NCBI GenBank assembly: GCA_947564425.1
Contig: CANOBU010000014.1
Span: forward strand, 1 to 33,647
DNA from: an uncultured Eggerthellaceae bacterium
GTDB taxonomy: Bacteria > Actinomycetota > Coriobacteriia > Coriobacteriales > Eggerthellaceae
Reading direction: 5' to 3'
DNA length: 33,647 bases
The translations under genes were made by a program, and so were the position numbers. This document shows, piece by piece, positions 22,994 through 31,302 of the stretch. Numbering within the stretch: position 1 is the first letter of the stretch; the number at the start of each line of letters is the position of its first letter. The notes beneath the pieces were generated by a model. It worked only from the letters and a program-made list of their open reading frames with translations, was not told the DNA's origin and made no database searches.

Positions 22994-23344
22994 ATGCCCA
23001 AAACCAAGAAGGCGACGATGATGCCCATCGTGCGGTTGGCCATCATGAGCGAGGACTCCAACAGCAACTCCCAGTTCGGACGCGGCATCGCCAATCTGTG
23101 CCAAGGCGTCCGCGAACAGGGATCGCTGAATGCGGCTGCCAAATCCATGAAGATGGCCTACAGCAAGGCATGGCGCATCGTGAAGGACACCGAATCGGCG
23201 CTGGGCATCCAGCTGCTCGATCGCGATGGAGCCCATGGGTCGTCCCTCACGCCGGAAGGCGCGAAGCTGCTGGATACCTACCTGGAGCTCGACGCCGAAC
23301 TGCAGGAGTTCGCCCGGAAGCAATTCGCCAAACGCCTGAAGTAG
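22994..23344 (+). CDS. ModE-type winged helix-turn-helix DNA-binding protein
   Basis: A 116-residue protein matching the N-terminal LysR-like domain of ModE: GSLNAAAKSMKMAYSKAWRI at about 43-62 is the recognition region, followed by LDRDGAHGSSLTPEGAKLL of the wing and long helix. The molybdate-binding MOP domains of full ModE are absent, so it may bind DNA constitutively or use another signal. ATG 22994 is preceded by GAGGA and its own promoter; an earlier in-frame ATG at 22937 overlaps the thrC stop but lies upstream of the promoter. Regulation of molybdenum enzymes is a possibility only. Confidence 0.85.
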   Translation: MPKTKKATMMPIVRLAIMSEDSNSNSQFGRGIANLCQGVREQGSLNAAAKSMKMAYSKAWRIVKDTESALGIQLLDRDGAHGSSLTPEGAKLLDTYLELDAELQEFARKQFAKRLK

Positions 23345-23371
23345 GCCCCGCGGACCCGAGCCGCCGCGCCC

Positions 23372-23992
23372 TCAGGATGCAAGCTCCACAGCACAGTCCC
23401 ATACGACCGCCCCGGCGTCGCCCCTGGTGGGCGTGAACCTGATGCAGAATCCCGGTGGCTGCGCTCCTGCGCCCAAGGGGCTTCCGGCCCCCGTTCCCGT
23501 TACCTGCACCCGAGCCATCGCTGCATCCTCTGCTGCGGATGCACCGGCATGATGCACCGCCCGGCCGCCTTCCGCCTGTTCCCCATCGAACCGATGGAGG
23601 CATCCGTAGCAGACCGATGCGTCATCGAATGCCACCGCCTGGCAAGTAGGACATACTTTCATAGCTTGCTCCTTTTTCTTCGAACGGCCCCTGCCTTTGC
23701 AGGGGATCTGCATATCAAGGCAATCGCCCGGATCGGGCCAAGGCTCCTTGCAGGCGAAACGCTCCAGCACGGCGGCGGCCTTCCGGCAGCGCAGGCGGCG
23801 CCCGGGCGGAACGCCCCGGTAAGAGGCGACCACCCGGCCTTCGGAGGCTACGAAGGCGATATCGATGGGGTGCTCCATACCGAACGTGTGCACATCGCGG
23901 CAGGGCGCCAGCATCAGCACGCCCCCGAACCCGCAGAGGCGCTTCAGCCCTCGCAGGCGGCTCCAGATGCTGCAGGCCAGATGCACCCTCAT
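23372..23992 (-). CDS. DUF192-like domain fused to a zinc-ribbon domain, last gene of the Tad locus
   Basis: A 206-residue frame. Residues 20-95 resemble DUF192 (CRDVHTFGMEHPIDIAFVAS, then GRVVASYRGVPPG). Residues 112-136 form a zinc ribbon (CPTC, then CYGC), followed by a linker and a hydrophobic C-terminal strand segment. ATG 23992 overlaps the previous stop by ATGA. The codons just before M111 (ATG 23662) spell a strong ribosome site, AAGGAG, at ideal spacing, so the 96-residue zinc-ribbon part may also be made by itself. No stop codon separates the two parts. DUF192 has no settled function, and its place in a pilus locus is known only loosely. Confidence 0.72.
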   Translation of the reverse strand: MRVHLACSIWSRLRGLKRLCGFGGVLMLAPCRDVHTFGMEHPIDIAFVASEGRVVASYRGVPPGRRLRCRKAAAVLERFACKEPWPDPGDCLDMQIPCKGRGRSKKKEQAMKVCPTCQAVAFDDASVCYGCLHRFDGEQAEGGRAVHHAGASAAEDAAMARVQVTGTGAGSPLGAGAQPPGFCIRFTPTRGDAGAVVWDCAVELAS

Positions 23993-24504
23993 CGCCGCAC
24001 CGCCCGGAACACCACGCTGACAGCATCGCCTACCTGCGTGCAGGTGGCCACCAGGCTCTCGTAGGGCCCCTCGCCTCCCAGGAAGGTGGCACCGGTCGGT
24101 CCACCCAGGGGGACCGCCGACCAGCCGCGCCGCCCCATAGCCTCTTCCAACGATGCCAGCACCTCCCCTTCGCTGCCCTCCACCGTGTACCCCGCCGTGC
24201 AACCGCCCTCATCGATTCTCAGGTCGCGGGCCTCCGGCAGCACCTCGATAGCCTGGAACAGATCGGTCTCGCCAGGTGGAACCCCGGTAGCCGCCATCTG
24301 CTGCTCCAGGCGCTCCAACACGTCGAAGGGGTCTTGCCGCGCAGCATCGGCAGGCATCTGGACGAAAAGCCCGGGGGCATCGGAGCCCGGGCTGGCAGCC
24401 TTCAGAATGCCATCAGCCAACGGGACGGACGCCAGAAGCGCGATGACGATGGTGCAGGCAGCCGGCAGCCGATACCGCCGGCGCCTCCTTCCGCGATAGC
24501 TCAT
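23989..24504 (-). CDS. Unknown membrane-anchored protein of the Tad locus
   Basis: A 171-residue protein I do not recognise. A basic N terminus (MSYRGRRRRRYR) and one hydrophobic segment at about 13-36 suggest a type II anchor or uncleaved signal. The rest is extracytoplasmic, mixed alpha/beta, with two cysteines (in GGCTAGYT and VATCTQVG) that could form a disulfide, and a C-terminal strand-rich end (DAVSVVFRAVRR). It overlaps its neighbours on both sides by 4 bases (ATGA), so it is firmly within the Tad operon and probably serves pilus assembly or anchoring. Confidence 0.75.
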   Translation of the reverse strand: MSYRGRRRRRYRLPAACTIVIALLASVPLADGILKAASPGSDAPGLFVQMPADAARQDPFDVLERLEQQMAATGVPPGETDLFQAIEVLPEARDLRIDEGGCTAGYTVEGSEGEVLASLEEAMGRRGWSAVPLGGPTGATFLGGEGPYESLVATCTQVGDAVSVVFRAVRR

Positions 24505-24938
24505 AGGAACACCCCCGGCTTATAGCAATCCAGCGTCAGCTGCGTGCGGTGGACCAGGGGCGGCAGCGCCACCCCCATCACCTCGGTGCGCAGTCCCAGC
24601 CCGAAGAGCGTGGGATGGTAGGTCATCTCCGCCGTGAACCGATCGAGGTCCGGGGCGACGCCCTGGTAGGCCACGCTCACCTCGATATCGGCCCGATCTT
24701 CGTAATGGTGGAACAGACCGTCCTCGATCAGGCTGCGGACCATCTCGGTATCCTGCCCATAGGCCGGGGAAGCCGCCACCGTACGCATGAAAGCATGGGC
24801 CGTGCGGTCGAACGAGCTGCATAGGCCGAAGAACTGCAGGGCGTTCATGGCTATGAACGCCACTGCTATGAGCACCGGGAACACCACGGCGAGCTCAACC
24901 GTCATCTGGCCCTGCGTGTCTTTCAGAAGCGGCCTCAT
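24501..24938 (-). CDS. TadE-like minor pilin
   Basis: A 145-residue protein with the prepilin signature TQGQMTVELAVVFPVLIAV at about 8-26: a Gly, then Gln, with Glu at +5, leading into the single hydrophobic helix. The remainder would be extracytoplasmic. ATG 24938 overlaps the preceding stop (ATGA) and has GGAG at proper distance; a GTG six bases upstream is the alternative. It is expected to be cut by a prepilin peptidase, which is not encoded here. Confidence 0.8.
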   Translation of the reverse strand: MRPLLKDTQGQMTVELAVVFPVLIAVAFIAMNALQFFGLCSSFDRTAHAFMRTVAASPAYGQDTEMVRSLIEDGLFHHYEDRADIEVSVAYQGVAPDLDRFTAEMTYHPTLFGLGLRTEVMGVALPPLVHRTQLTLDCYKPGVFL

Positions 24939-27085
24939 CGCCACACCTCCGATGGCGATACGCCGCCATGGAAGGCGCGAATGCGGTCGAACAGCTGCTG
25001 CACGGCAGCCGATCCCTGCTCCCTGACGGCCCGGGGCACGGGAATCGTGATGGGCAGAGAGGGACCATCGGGGCCGAGCAGCTCGATAGATGCGATTTCT
25101 ACGCTGTCGCCTATGGCGCCTATGCAGTCGAGGACCTCGCGCTCGGCATCGTTCATCACCATGCCGAACAGGTCATCGGCTCCCGAGGCCGCTGCAATCA
25201 CGCGGCTCTTGAAACCGACGAACCCCGCTGCGAAGCTGCCGGTGCCCTGCCGGGCCACATGGGCCGAATTCACCAGCACGGCCTTCTTGGCATTCAGCCG
25301 GGCCGGTTGGAGGCCCAAGGCGGCCACGGCTTCCTGGAACTTCCCCGATACCCACGACCCCAAGCCGCTCGCACCTGCCAGGGGCATGGCGTCGAGGGCG
25401 CTGCGCAGCCCCTCGGCTATGGCTGCAGGTGCATCGTTGTAGGCTCCCAGCAGGCGCGACCAGAGGTCGAGCACCAGCCCTGCGGCTCCCACTGCGGAAC
25501 CGCCATCGCGCCGCAGGCCATCCAAAAGGGAATTCAGCACGGTGCGCCCCTCGTCGGATTCCTCCTCTACCAAGGTTGCGGCGCTCAACGCCGCCCGGGG
25601 GCCCAAGGACGACCCCGCGGATACGAAGGCACCCCCCAGGCCGCCTTCCGGCGCCAGCGATCCTGCATTCACAGCGAAGACGATGGCCCCGTAGCGTCCC
25701 GGCGGCCGAGGCTGCAGGCGTGCATCGGCAAACGACCGCACGAGGCCGGCTATGCGGGACAGAAAGCCTCCCACCGCCTCTTTCACCTTGCCCTTGGGAC
25801 CCTCGGCCCGCTGCAGGGCCTCTTGGTACAGCTGCGCCTCATCGGCCACGGCCTCGTAATGGAACTCGAAGCCGTTATCGATGGCGGCGGAGGCGGCCGC
25901 CACCTTGCCCATGCTGGACGCCTTGAACTCGCAGAGGGGACACATCTTGAAACCGCCCGCCTCCATCTGGGCGATCGAGCCCACCGCAGTCGCCCCGGCC
26001 GCACCGGGGCAACCGTCCCAGGCATGCATGACAGAGGCAGAACCGCCCTCGGCGCCTTCGGAAGGAATGCTGCTGATGGGATATACGGCCTCGCTGTACA
26101 GCTCGGTCCGGCGCATGTCCTCGGTATTGCAGGGCAAGTGCGGGAAGAAGGCATCGAAGCCGTCCTCGGTTTCCGAGACATAGGCCGCCTGCATCTGGCG
26201 CACGGCGAAACGGTAGAAGTTCTTCCGCAGCGCCGACCGCGCCTGCGCCCCGACGGAATCGTCTTCGGGCGCCTCGGCGGCCAGGCGCCGGGGATAATAG
26301 GCTTTGGCGCGCTCGAGGGCCACCGAGAACGACCAGGCATCGACGGAGGCGTACAGCGGATTGTCGGCTCCTTCCATCCCCGCCAGATGGGCCGCCCGCT
26401 CGTACATGCAGTAGCCCGGATCATCGCCGCAATCGCGCCGGAACGCCCGCTCCTTCGATTCCTGGGCCTCCTGCGCGGCCTCCTCGGCCTCCCGGGCGCG
26501 CTTCCGCACATCCTCGGCACCGTCCTGGATGGAATCCAGAACCTCCCCGGCGGCATCGGCGGCATCCCAGGCGATCGCCTCGCCCTGCGATGGCACCAGG
26601 ATGGCAACCGCCAGGTAATCCGCCCCTTCGGAATCCCCGTTATTCGCCCTCGCCACAGCTGCGGCGCAAGCGGCACTGAAGAACGGGAGCGCCTCCTGCA
26701 GGCGGTTCAGCACCGAAGCCGCCCGGCGCCCGAAGGCATCGCGGACCTCCACCAGGTTGCGGGCCAAGCCCAGAAGCCCTTCGGACAAGGGGAAGGCCGG
26801 CGGCACGCAGAGGGCCGCAACCCCCAGCCCCGCGGTCGCAACGGAAGCCAGCGAAAGCGAGAGCACCACGGCATCGCAGAAGCGGGCCGCAACCATGAAT
26901 TCCGCCACCTGGTTCTGGGCCGACAGCACGGCGGCATCGGCTACGTCCTGGACCTCCGCGGCCGCCGACTGGATCCGATGCACCTGGGCCCCCGTGAACA
27001 CCAGGGCCAGGGTAAGCAGCAATGCCAGAACCATCGAAACGGTGGTGAAGCCCTCTTCGTCCCTGAATATGCGCCCTGCTGCCAT
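24935..27085 (-). CDS. Large TadG-like pilus-assembly protein
   Basis: A 716-residue protein with an N-terminal DEEGFTTVSMVLALLLTLAL segment, that is, one membrane helix at about 13-33 followed by QVHRIQSAAAEVQDVADAAVL, the usual start of TadG-like proteins. The rest is a large alanine-rich extracytoplasmic part with a charged helix near 198-222 (many E, A and R) and several cysteine pairs, including MCPLC. No von Willebrand domain was recognised. ATG 27085 starts 2 bases after the TadE stop and the gene couples to the next by ATGA. Its substantial size makes it a candidate tip or adhesion component; this is inference. Confidence 0.78.
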   Translation of the reverse strand: MAAGRIFRDEEGFTTVSMVLALLLTLALVFTGAQVHRIQSAAAEVQDVADAAVLSAQNQVAEFMVAARFCDAVVLSLSLASVATAGLGVAALCVPPAFPLSEGLLGLARNLVEVRDAFGRRAASVLNRLQEALPFFSAACAAAVARANNGDSEGADYLAVAILVPSQGEAIAWDAADAAGEVLDSIQDGAEDVRKRAREAEEAAQEAQESKERAFRRDCGDDPGYCMYERAAHLAGMEGADNPLYASVDAWSFSVALERAKAYYPRRLAAEAPEDDSVGAQARSALRKNFYRFAVRQMQAAYVSETEDGFDAFFPHLPCNTEDMRRTELYSEAVYPISSIPSEGAEGGSASVMHAWDGCPGAAGATAVGSIAQMEAGGFKMCPLCEFKASSMGKVAAASAAIDNGFEFHYEAVADEAQLYQEALQRAEGPKGKVKEAVGGFLSRIAGLVRSFADARLQPRPPGRYGAIVFAVNAGSLAPEGGLGGAFVSAGSSLGPRAALSAATLVEEESDEGRTVLNSLLDGLRRDGGSAVGAAGLVLDLWSRLLGAYNDAPAAIAEGLRSALDAMPLAGASGLGSWVSGKFQEAVAALGLQPARLNAKKAVLVNSAHVARQGTGSFAAGFVGFKSRVIAAASGADDLFGMVMNDAEREVLDCIGAIGDSVEIASIELLGPDGPSLPITIPVPRAVREQGSAAVQQLFDRIRAFHGGVSPSEVWR

Positions 27086-27087
27086 GG

Positions 27088-27585
27088 CTACCACTCCGCA
27101 ACCCAGGAAGCAGGGCCGCCCGAAACCGAGGATGCCACCCATCCGGGTTGGTTGGGAGCCCATTCCTCCACCTGGATGGCAAGATGGCCATCTGCATCCA
27201 CAGCCCCCAGCAGGCCCAAGGCGCCTCCGAAGAGGGGCAGCGGCTCTATGAGGTTGCGGATCTCCACTATGGCCGAGGCCGATTGCTCGTTTCCGCGCAC
27301 CTCGATCAACCAAGAGCACCCTCCCCCATGCACATGGAACAGGTCATGCTGCGGAATGGCGCTCAGGCGGTTCCTGATGAAATCCTGGCAGCCGGCGATG
27401 CCTTCGGCCCCTTCCGACACGGCCACAAGGCGGCAGGCCTCCGCCGCAGCCCCGCGCATGACGATATAGTCGTACAGCACGATGCCCGGCTGCAGCAGCA
27501 CCAGGAGCAGCAGGAACAGCACGGGGATCACCAACGCCGCCTCGACGGTGCCCTGACCCCTCTCATCATCCAATCGGCATAGCAT
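27088..27585 (-). CDS. tadE: TadE-like minor pilin
   Basis: A 165-residue protein starting MLCRLDDERGQGTVEAALVI. The GQGTVE motif, with Glu at +5, is followed by a long hydrophobic helix to about residue 33, as in TadE-family pseudopilins. The extracytoplasmic portion has cysteines near CRLVAVS, AGCQDF and GGGCSW. ATG 27585 has GGGAGGTG at 6 bases. It lies 23 bp after the stop of the small TadE-like frame and 2 bp before the TadG-like start. Confidence 0.85.
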   Translation of the reverse strand: MLCRLDDERGQGTVEAALVIPVLFLLLLVLLQPGIVLYDYIVMRGAAAEACRLVAVSEGAEGIAGCQDFIRNRLSAIPQHDLFHVHGGGCSWLIEVRGNEQSASAIVEIRNLIEPLPLFGGALGLLGAVDADGHLAIQVEEWAPNQPGWVASSVSGGPASWVAEW

Positions 27586-27608
27586 GCAAGCACCTCCCCG
27601 GGCAGCGC

Positions 27609-27845
27609 TCAGTACCGGAATATATCGGCAAGGAACGGAACGGGGACGTCCGCCAGATGGTGCGAGGCGGCAGCCAGGGCATGGCGCACCACCATGCCGC
27701 CCTCGAATCCGTGCCAGAGGGCTGCCAAGCCGCCGATGAGCCCCAGCAGGGCCGCCGTGACCACTGCGAACTCCACGGTGGATTGCCCCGACCGATCCCA
27801 TAGGGCGCCTAGAGGGTTGCCATGTTGGTTGCGATGGCATCCCAA
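27609..27845 (-). CDS. Small TadE-like frame overlapping flp, without ATG or GTG start
   Basis: The frame encodes DRSGQSTVEFAVVTAALLGL and a helix, then about 35 further residues, a clear prepilin signature (G-Q-S-T-V-E). It overlaps the last 37 bases of flp in another frame. No ATG or GTG lies upstream of the signature within this frame near it. The best candidate is TTG 27845, with AGGAG only 2 bases upstream, giving 78 residues; frameshifting from flp or a sequence error are alternatives. The C-terminal end is well supported, the start is not. Confidence 0.55.
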   Translation of the reverse strand: MGCHRNQHGNPLGALWDRSGQSTVEFAVVTAALLGLIGGLAALWHGFEGGMVVRHALAAASHHLADVPVPFLADIFRY

Positions 27846-28030
27846 AGCTCCTGCAGCTTGGGGCGGAATACCACGATGGCCACGATGGCGATGACCACCA
27901 GAACACCGACCAGGATGGCATATTCCGTGGTCCCCTGCCCTTCTTGGTTCCCCATGAAGCGCCTCGCCCGCACCGAAGCCGCCGCAGCCAGGCGCACCGC
28001 CGATTCCGACATTCTCGACCAGATACCCAT
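27809..28030 (-). CDS. flp: Flp-type major pilin
   Basis: A 73-residue prepilin. The basic leader (MGIWSRMSESAVRLAAAASV, then RARRFMGNQEG) precedes the cleavage motif GQGTTEYAILVG, where a prepilin peptidase should cut after Gly with Glu at +5, and the hydrophobic helix VLVVIAIVAIVVF. Flp pilins of the Tad system are just such short proteins and polymerise into adhesive fibres. ATG 28030 has AAGGA upstream. It follows tadC after 49 bp, a slightly wider gap than elsewhere in the locus, where a secondary promoter might lie. Confidence 0.92.
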   Translation of the reverse strand: MGIWSRMSESAVRLAAAASVRARRFMGNQEGQGTTEYAILVGVLVVIAIVAIVVFRPKLQELWDAIATNMATL

Positions 28031-28079
28031 TTCCCTTTTCCTTTCTCCTTGAAAACCAGCGCATCGCGCGCTCCTTCCC

Positions 28080-29036
28080 TTAGAAGCCGCCCGCCAGCTC
28101 GAGCAGCACGGGACCGATGATCAGAAGCAGCATGGCCGGCAGGATCAGCGCCCCCGTGGGAAGCATCATCTTCACCGGCGCCTTGGCCACGCGCTCTTCC
28201 AGGACCGCCTTGCAATTCGCCCGGGCCTGCCGGGCAGCCTCGTCGAGCACCCCGGCCAAGGCCGAGCCGAAGCGCAGGCTGCGCAAGATGCTTTCCACCG
28301 CGCGGCCCAGGGCCGCCACATCGTAGGAGGCGGCCAGATCCCGCAGGGCCTCATCGCGGCTGCAGAGCCCCAAAGCCCAGCTGCGATAGGCACGCGTGCA
28401 GGACTGCGCGAATCCGTTATCGAAATGGGTGCCGTAAAGCGCGAAGCTGCGGTCGAAGGTGAGGCCGCTGCGCAATCCCAGGGCCACCACCTCGAGCATC
28501 TCAGAGAGATGCCGCTCGGCCACCGCCGCCCGCCGGGCAATCGACCGGCGCACCGCCCCATAGGCCATGGCGCAACCGGCAACGCCCCCCGCGCAGCCCA
28601 GGGCAGTACCCAGCTCGGGCGATACCATCAGCCCCACCAGCAGCCCCGCCGCAGCCCCGGCCAACGCCATCCGCATCCTCAGCTCGCAGAAGGCCGCGAT
28701 GCTGATGGTCTTCGCCAAACCGGAATGGGCCCTGCGCTCCGCATACCACGCGCCGCACCGGGTGCGTTCGGCCCGCTTGGCCCGCACCGACGGCGAACAC
28801 GGCACAGCCGACCCGATCAGCAGCTGCCGCGTGAGTCCTTCGCCATAGCGCAGGATCCGGCTCTGCATCTCGGGGCGCTCCAGCCGGCGCACCAGCAGCC
28901 CCTGGCGGCCCAGGGCGCGATTGCGGCGCCTGGCCCGCATCCCCTTGCGTGCCAGGCAGAGCCCTGCCAAGGCACAGGCCCCTCCCCCGCACAGGCTGGC
29001 AACCGCCGCAAGGGCCGCAGGCAGGAGGGCGCTCAT
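28080..29036 (-). CDS. tadC: TadC inner-membrane platform protein
   Basis: A 318-residue protein of the T2SF/GspF type. Hydrophobic segments lie at about 5-30, 125-170 and near the C terminus (ALILPAMLLLIIGPVLLEL). The cytoplasmic T2SF region contains LSEMLEVVALGLRSGLTFDRSF. It joins TadB to form the membrane base acted on by TadA. ATG 29036 overlaps the tadB stop (ATGA); an open frame continues upstream inside tadB and is not used. Confidence 0.88.
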   Translation of the reverse strand: MSALLPAALAAVASLCGGGACALAGLCLARKGMRARRRNRALGRQGLLVRRLERPEMQSRILRYGEGLTRQLLIGSAVPCSPSVRAKRAERTRCGAWYAERRAHSGLAKTISIAAFCELRMRMALAGAAAGLLVGLMVSPELGTALGCAGGVAGCAMAYGAVRRSIARRAAVAERHLSEMLEVVALGLRSGLTFDRSFALYGTHFDNGFAQSCTRAYRSWALGLCSRDEALRDLAASYDVAALGRAVESILRSLRFGSALAGVLDEAARQARANCKAVLEERVAKAPVKMMLPTGALILPAMLLLIIGPVLLELAGGF

Positions 29037-30007
29037 GATACGCCCTCCACCGTAAGGGCCCGCTGCACCAGTATCACGCCGGCCGCCTGCATCAGCAGGG
29101 CCAGGGTCAGAAGGCCGTACCCGGCAGGGCTGCCGAAGAAGGGCTGGAGGAAATCGGGGCTGACCAAGCAGAACACCGCTATGAGTATGAAGGGCATGGC
29201 CGTCACGATACGCGCCGACAAACGGGCCTGGGCGGTTTGCACCTGCAGCGAGCGCCGCAAGGCCAATTCGCCCTTCACGCTCTTGGACGCCGTGGCCAGG
29301 ACCGGACCCAGGGCACCGCCGCTCTGATGCTGTATGCTCAGCGCCGCTATGACGAACCCCAACTCGGGGATGGATGCATCGCGGCGCAGGATATCCAGCG
29401 CATCGGGCACGCTGCCGCCCGTCTCGAGGCTGTGGGCGCTGCGACCGAAGAGCCCGCCCAAAGGGCCCCGAACCTCCCGCGCAACCTGCTGGAAGGTCTG
29501 CAGCAGCGTGAATCCCGACCCGAAGCATGCATTCATGAGTTCCAGTGCATCGGGAACCTCCTGGCGCACCGCCTCGCGGCGCCTGTCGCAAGCCCCCTCC
29601 GAAGCGACGACGGCAACGGCCCCGCAGCAGAGGGCCACGGCAGCGCCGGCTACGGCATTGCCCGTCAGAAGCCCTATGGCCGCAAACGAAAGCAGCAGCA
29701 CCGCAACCAGCACCGAGAGCGCGGTAGCGGCCGTCGCCTTCCAACCGCGGGCCGCCGCGAAAGCCGCCGTCTCGGCGCCCAGGCGCCCCAAGGGCTGCCA
29801 GCGCTCCAACCGCGAGGCCAGGGGCATCAGGAGCCCGATGCCCCCTTGCATCCGCAGCCCCAATAGGTTCTGCAGGGAGAGGGTGCGGCCCTGGGCACCC
29901 AACACCATGGCCTCGCGCTTCAACCAGAATCCGGCGACCCTCATGGCAAGGTAGGCGGCAGCGGAGGATGCCGCCACGCCTAGCAGAGCGAGCAGCGCCG
30001 CCTCCAT
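29033..30007 (-). CDS. tadB: TadB inner-membrane platform protein
   Basis: A 324-residue T2SF-family membrane protein. Hydrophobic segments lie at about 4-24, 93-137 and 267-318, and the T2SF core includes VPDALELMNACFGSGFTLLQ and LETGGSVPDALDILRR. It forms the pilus-assembly base with TadC. ATG 30007 is inside the last codons of tadA (28-base overlap) and is preceded by GGAGGTGG, a good ribosome site. Confidence 0.9.
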   Translation of the reverse strand: MEAALLALLGVAASSAAAYLAMRVAGFWLKREAMVLGAQGRTLSLQNLLGLRMQGGIGLLMPLASRLERWQPLGRLGAETAAFAAARGWKATAATALSVLVAVLLLSFAAIGLLTGNAVAGAAVALCCGAVAVVASEGACDRRREAVRQEVPDALELMNACFGSGFTLLQTFQQVAREVRGPLGGLFGRSAHSLETGGSVPDALDILRRDASIPELGFVIAALSIQHQSGGALGPVLATASKSVKGELALRRSLQVQTAQARLSARIVTAMPFILIAVFCLVSPDFLQPFFGSPAGYGLLTLALLMQAAGVILVQRALTVEGVS

Positions 30008-31299
30008 GCGTCCACCTCCTCTGCGCTAGCTATGCCCCGCACCGCCAACTCGGCGAGCCAAGGGGGCTCATCTTCCCAGGCACCCCGCCCCGATCCCAGC
30101 GGACGCTGGTAAAGGCGATGGGTGCGGCAGCGGCCGTTGGAGCGGTCGAAGGAGAAGCGCACCACCTCCGACACGCGCCGCGTGCCGTCCAAGGCGCGCT
30201 CCGTCTGCACCACCAGGTGGATGGCGCTTGCGATATTGGCCTCTATCACATCGATGGGCAGATCGGCTCCGAAGCGCACCATGGTGGCAAGCCGCGAGAC
30301 CGATTCCTCCGGGGAATTGGCATGCAAGGTGGTCAGCGACCCATCGTGACCCGTATTCATGGCCTGCAGCATATCGAGCGCCTCGAAGCCGCGGCATTCG
30401 CCCACCACGATGCGGTCGGGCCTCATGCGCAGGGCGTTCATGACCAGCTGGCGTATGGTCACCTCGCCGGTTCCCTCGGCGTTCTCGGGCCGCGCCTCCA
30501 ACCGCACCACATCGGGGTGCTCGAAGAAGCGCAGCTCGGCGGAATCCTCGATGGTGACGATCCTCTCATCGGCGGGGATGACGCAGGAGAGGGCGTTCAG
30601 CAAGGTCGTCTTCCCGCTGCCGGTGCCGCCGCTGACCGCCATGCTCTTGCGCGCCAGCACCGCCCAGCGCAGAAGCTGCCCCACCGGCTCTTCCACCGAA
30701 CCGCTGGCTTCCATCTCCTCCAGGGTTATCACGTGCTCGCTGAACTTGCGGATGGTCACATAGGGGCCGTCCAGCGCCACGGGAGGAACCACTATGTTCA
30801 CGCGGTGGCCTTGGGGCAACCGCGCATCCACCATGGGGGACGCCTCATCGATACGTCGCCCCAAAGGCCCCAGTATGCGGTCGATGAGGGAGCGCAGCTC
30901 TGCCTCGCCGGCGAAATGGCGGCCCGTGGGGCTGATTCTGCCATCGCGCTCGAAAAGCACGGTACGGGGGCCGTTCACCATAACCTCGGTGATGGTCTCA
31001 TCGCACAGGAGGTCCTCCAGCTCGCCGAAACCGAAGATGGAATCGAGCAGCTTCGCCACCAGGCGGCCGCGCGTATCGTCGGCGATGTAATCCCAAGAGG
31101 GCCCTTCGAAGATGCCGCGGCAGGCGCTCACCACCTCGTTGCGGGCATGGTCGGGGTTCTCCTGGAAGAGCCGAGCCAGCTTGTCGACGGATACCTCCTC
31201 TTGCAGCTGGCCGCGCAGGCGATTCAGCAGGTCGCCCTCGTCGGGAGCGCTGCTCTGCTGGGCATTGCCCGCCTGCCTCACCCGTTCGTAGAGGGACAT
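29980..31299 (-). CDS. tadA: TadA/CpaF secretion ATPase
   Basis: A 439-residue member of the type II/IV secretion ATPase family that powers pilus assembly from the cytoplasm. Walker A GGTGSGKTT is at 224-232, the Asp box TIEDSAELR at 249-257, the Walker B-like RIVVGECRG at 296-304 and the His box GHDGSLTTLHANS at 317-329. Residues 70-200 form the usual N-terminal domain with ITEVMVNG. Length is typical of CpaF. It begins 3 bases after the TadZ stop. Confidence 0.95.
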   Translation of the reverse strand: MSLYERVRQAGNAQQSSAPDEGDLLNRLRGQLQEEVSVDKLARLFQENPDHARNEVVSACRGIFEGPSWDYIADDTRGRLVAKLLDSIFGFGELEDLLCDETITEVMVNGPRTVLFERDGRISPTGRHFAGEAELRSLIDRILGPLGRRIDEASPMVDARLPQGHRVNIVVPPVALDGPYVTIRKFSEHVITLEEMEASGSVEEPVGQLLRWAVLARKSMAVSGGTGSGKTTLLNALSCVIPADERIVTIEDSAELRFFEHPDVVRLEARPENAEGTGEVTIRQLVMNALRMRPDRIVVGECRGFEALDMLQAMNTGHDGSLTTLHANSPEESVSRLATMVRFGADLPIDVIEANIASAIHLVVQTERALDGTRRVSEVVRFSFDRSNGRCRTHRLYQRPLGSGRGAWEDEPPWLAELAVRGIASAEEVDAWRRRCSLC

Positions 31300-31302
31300 A
31301 GC

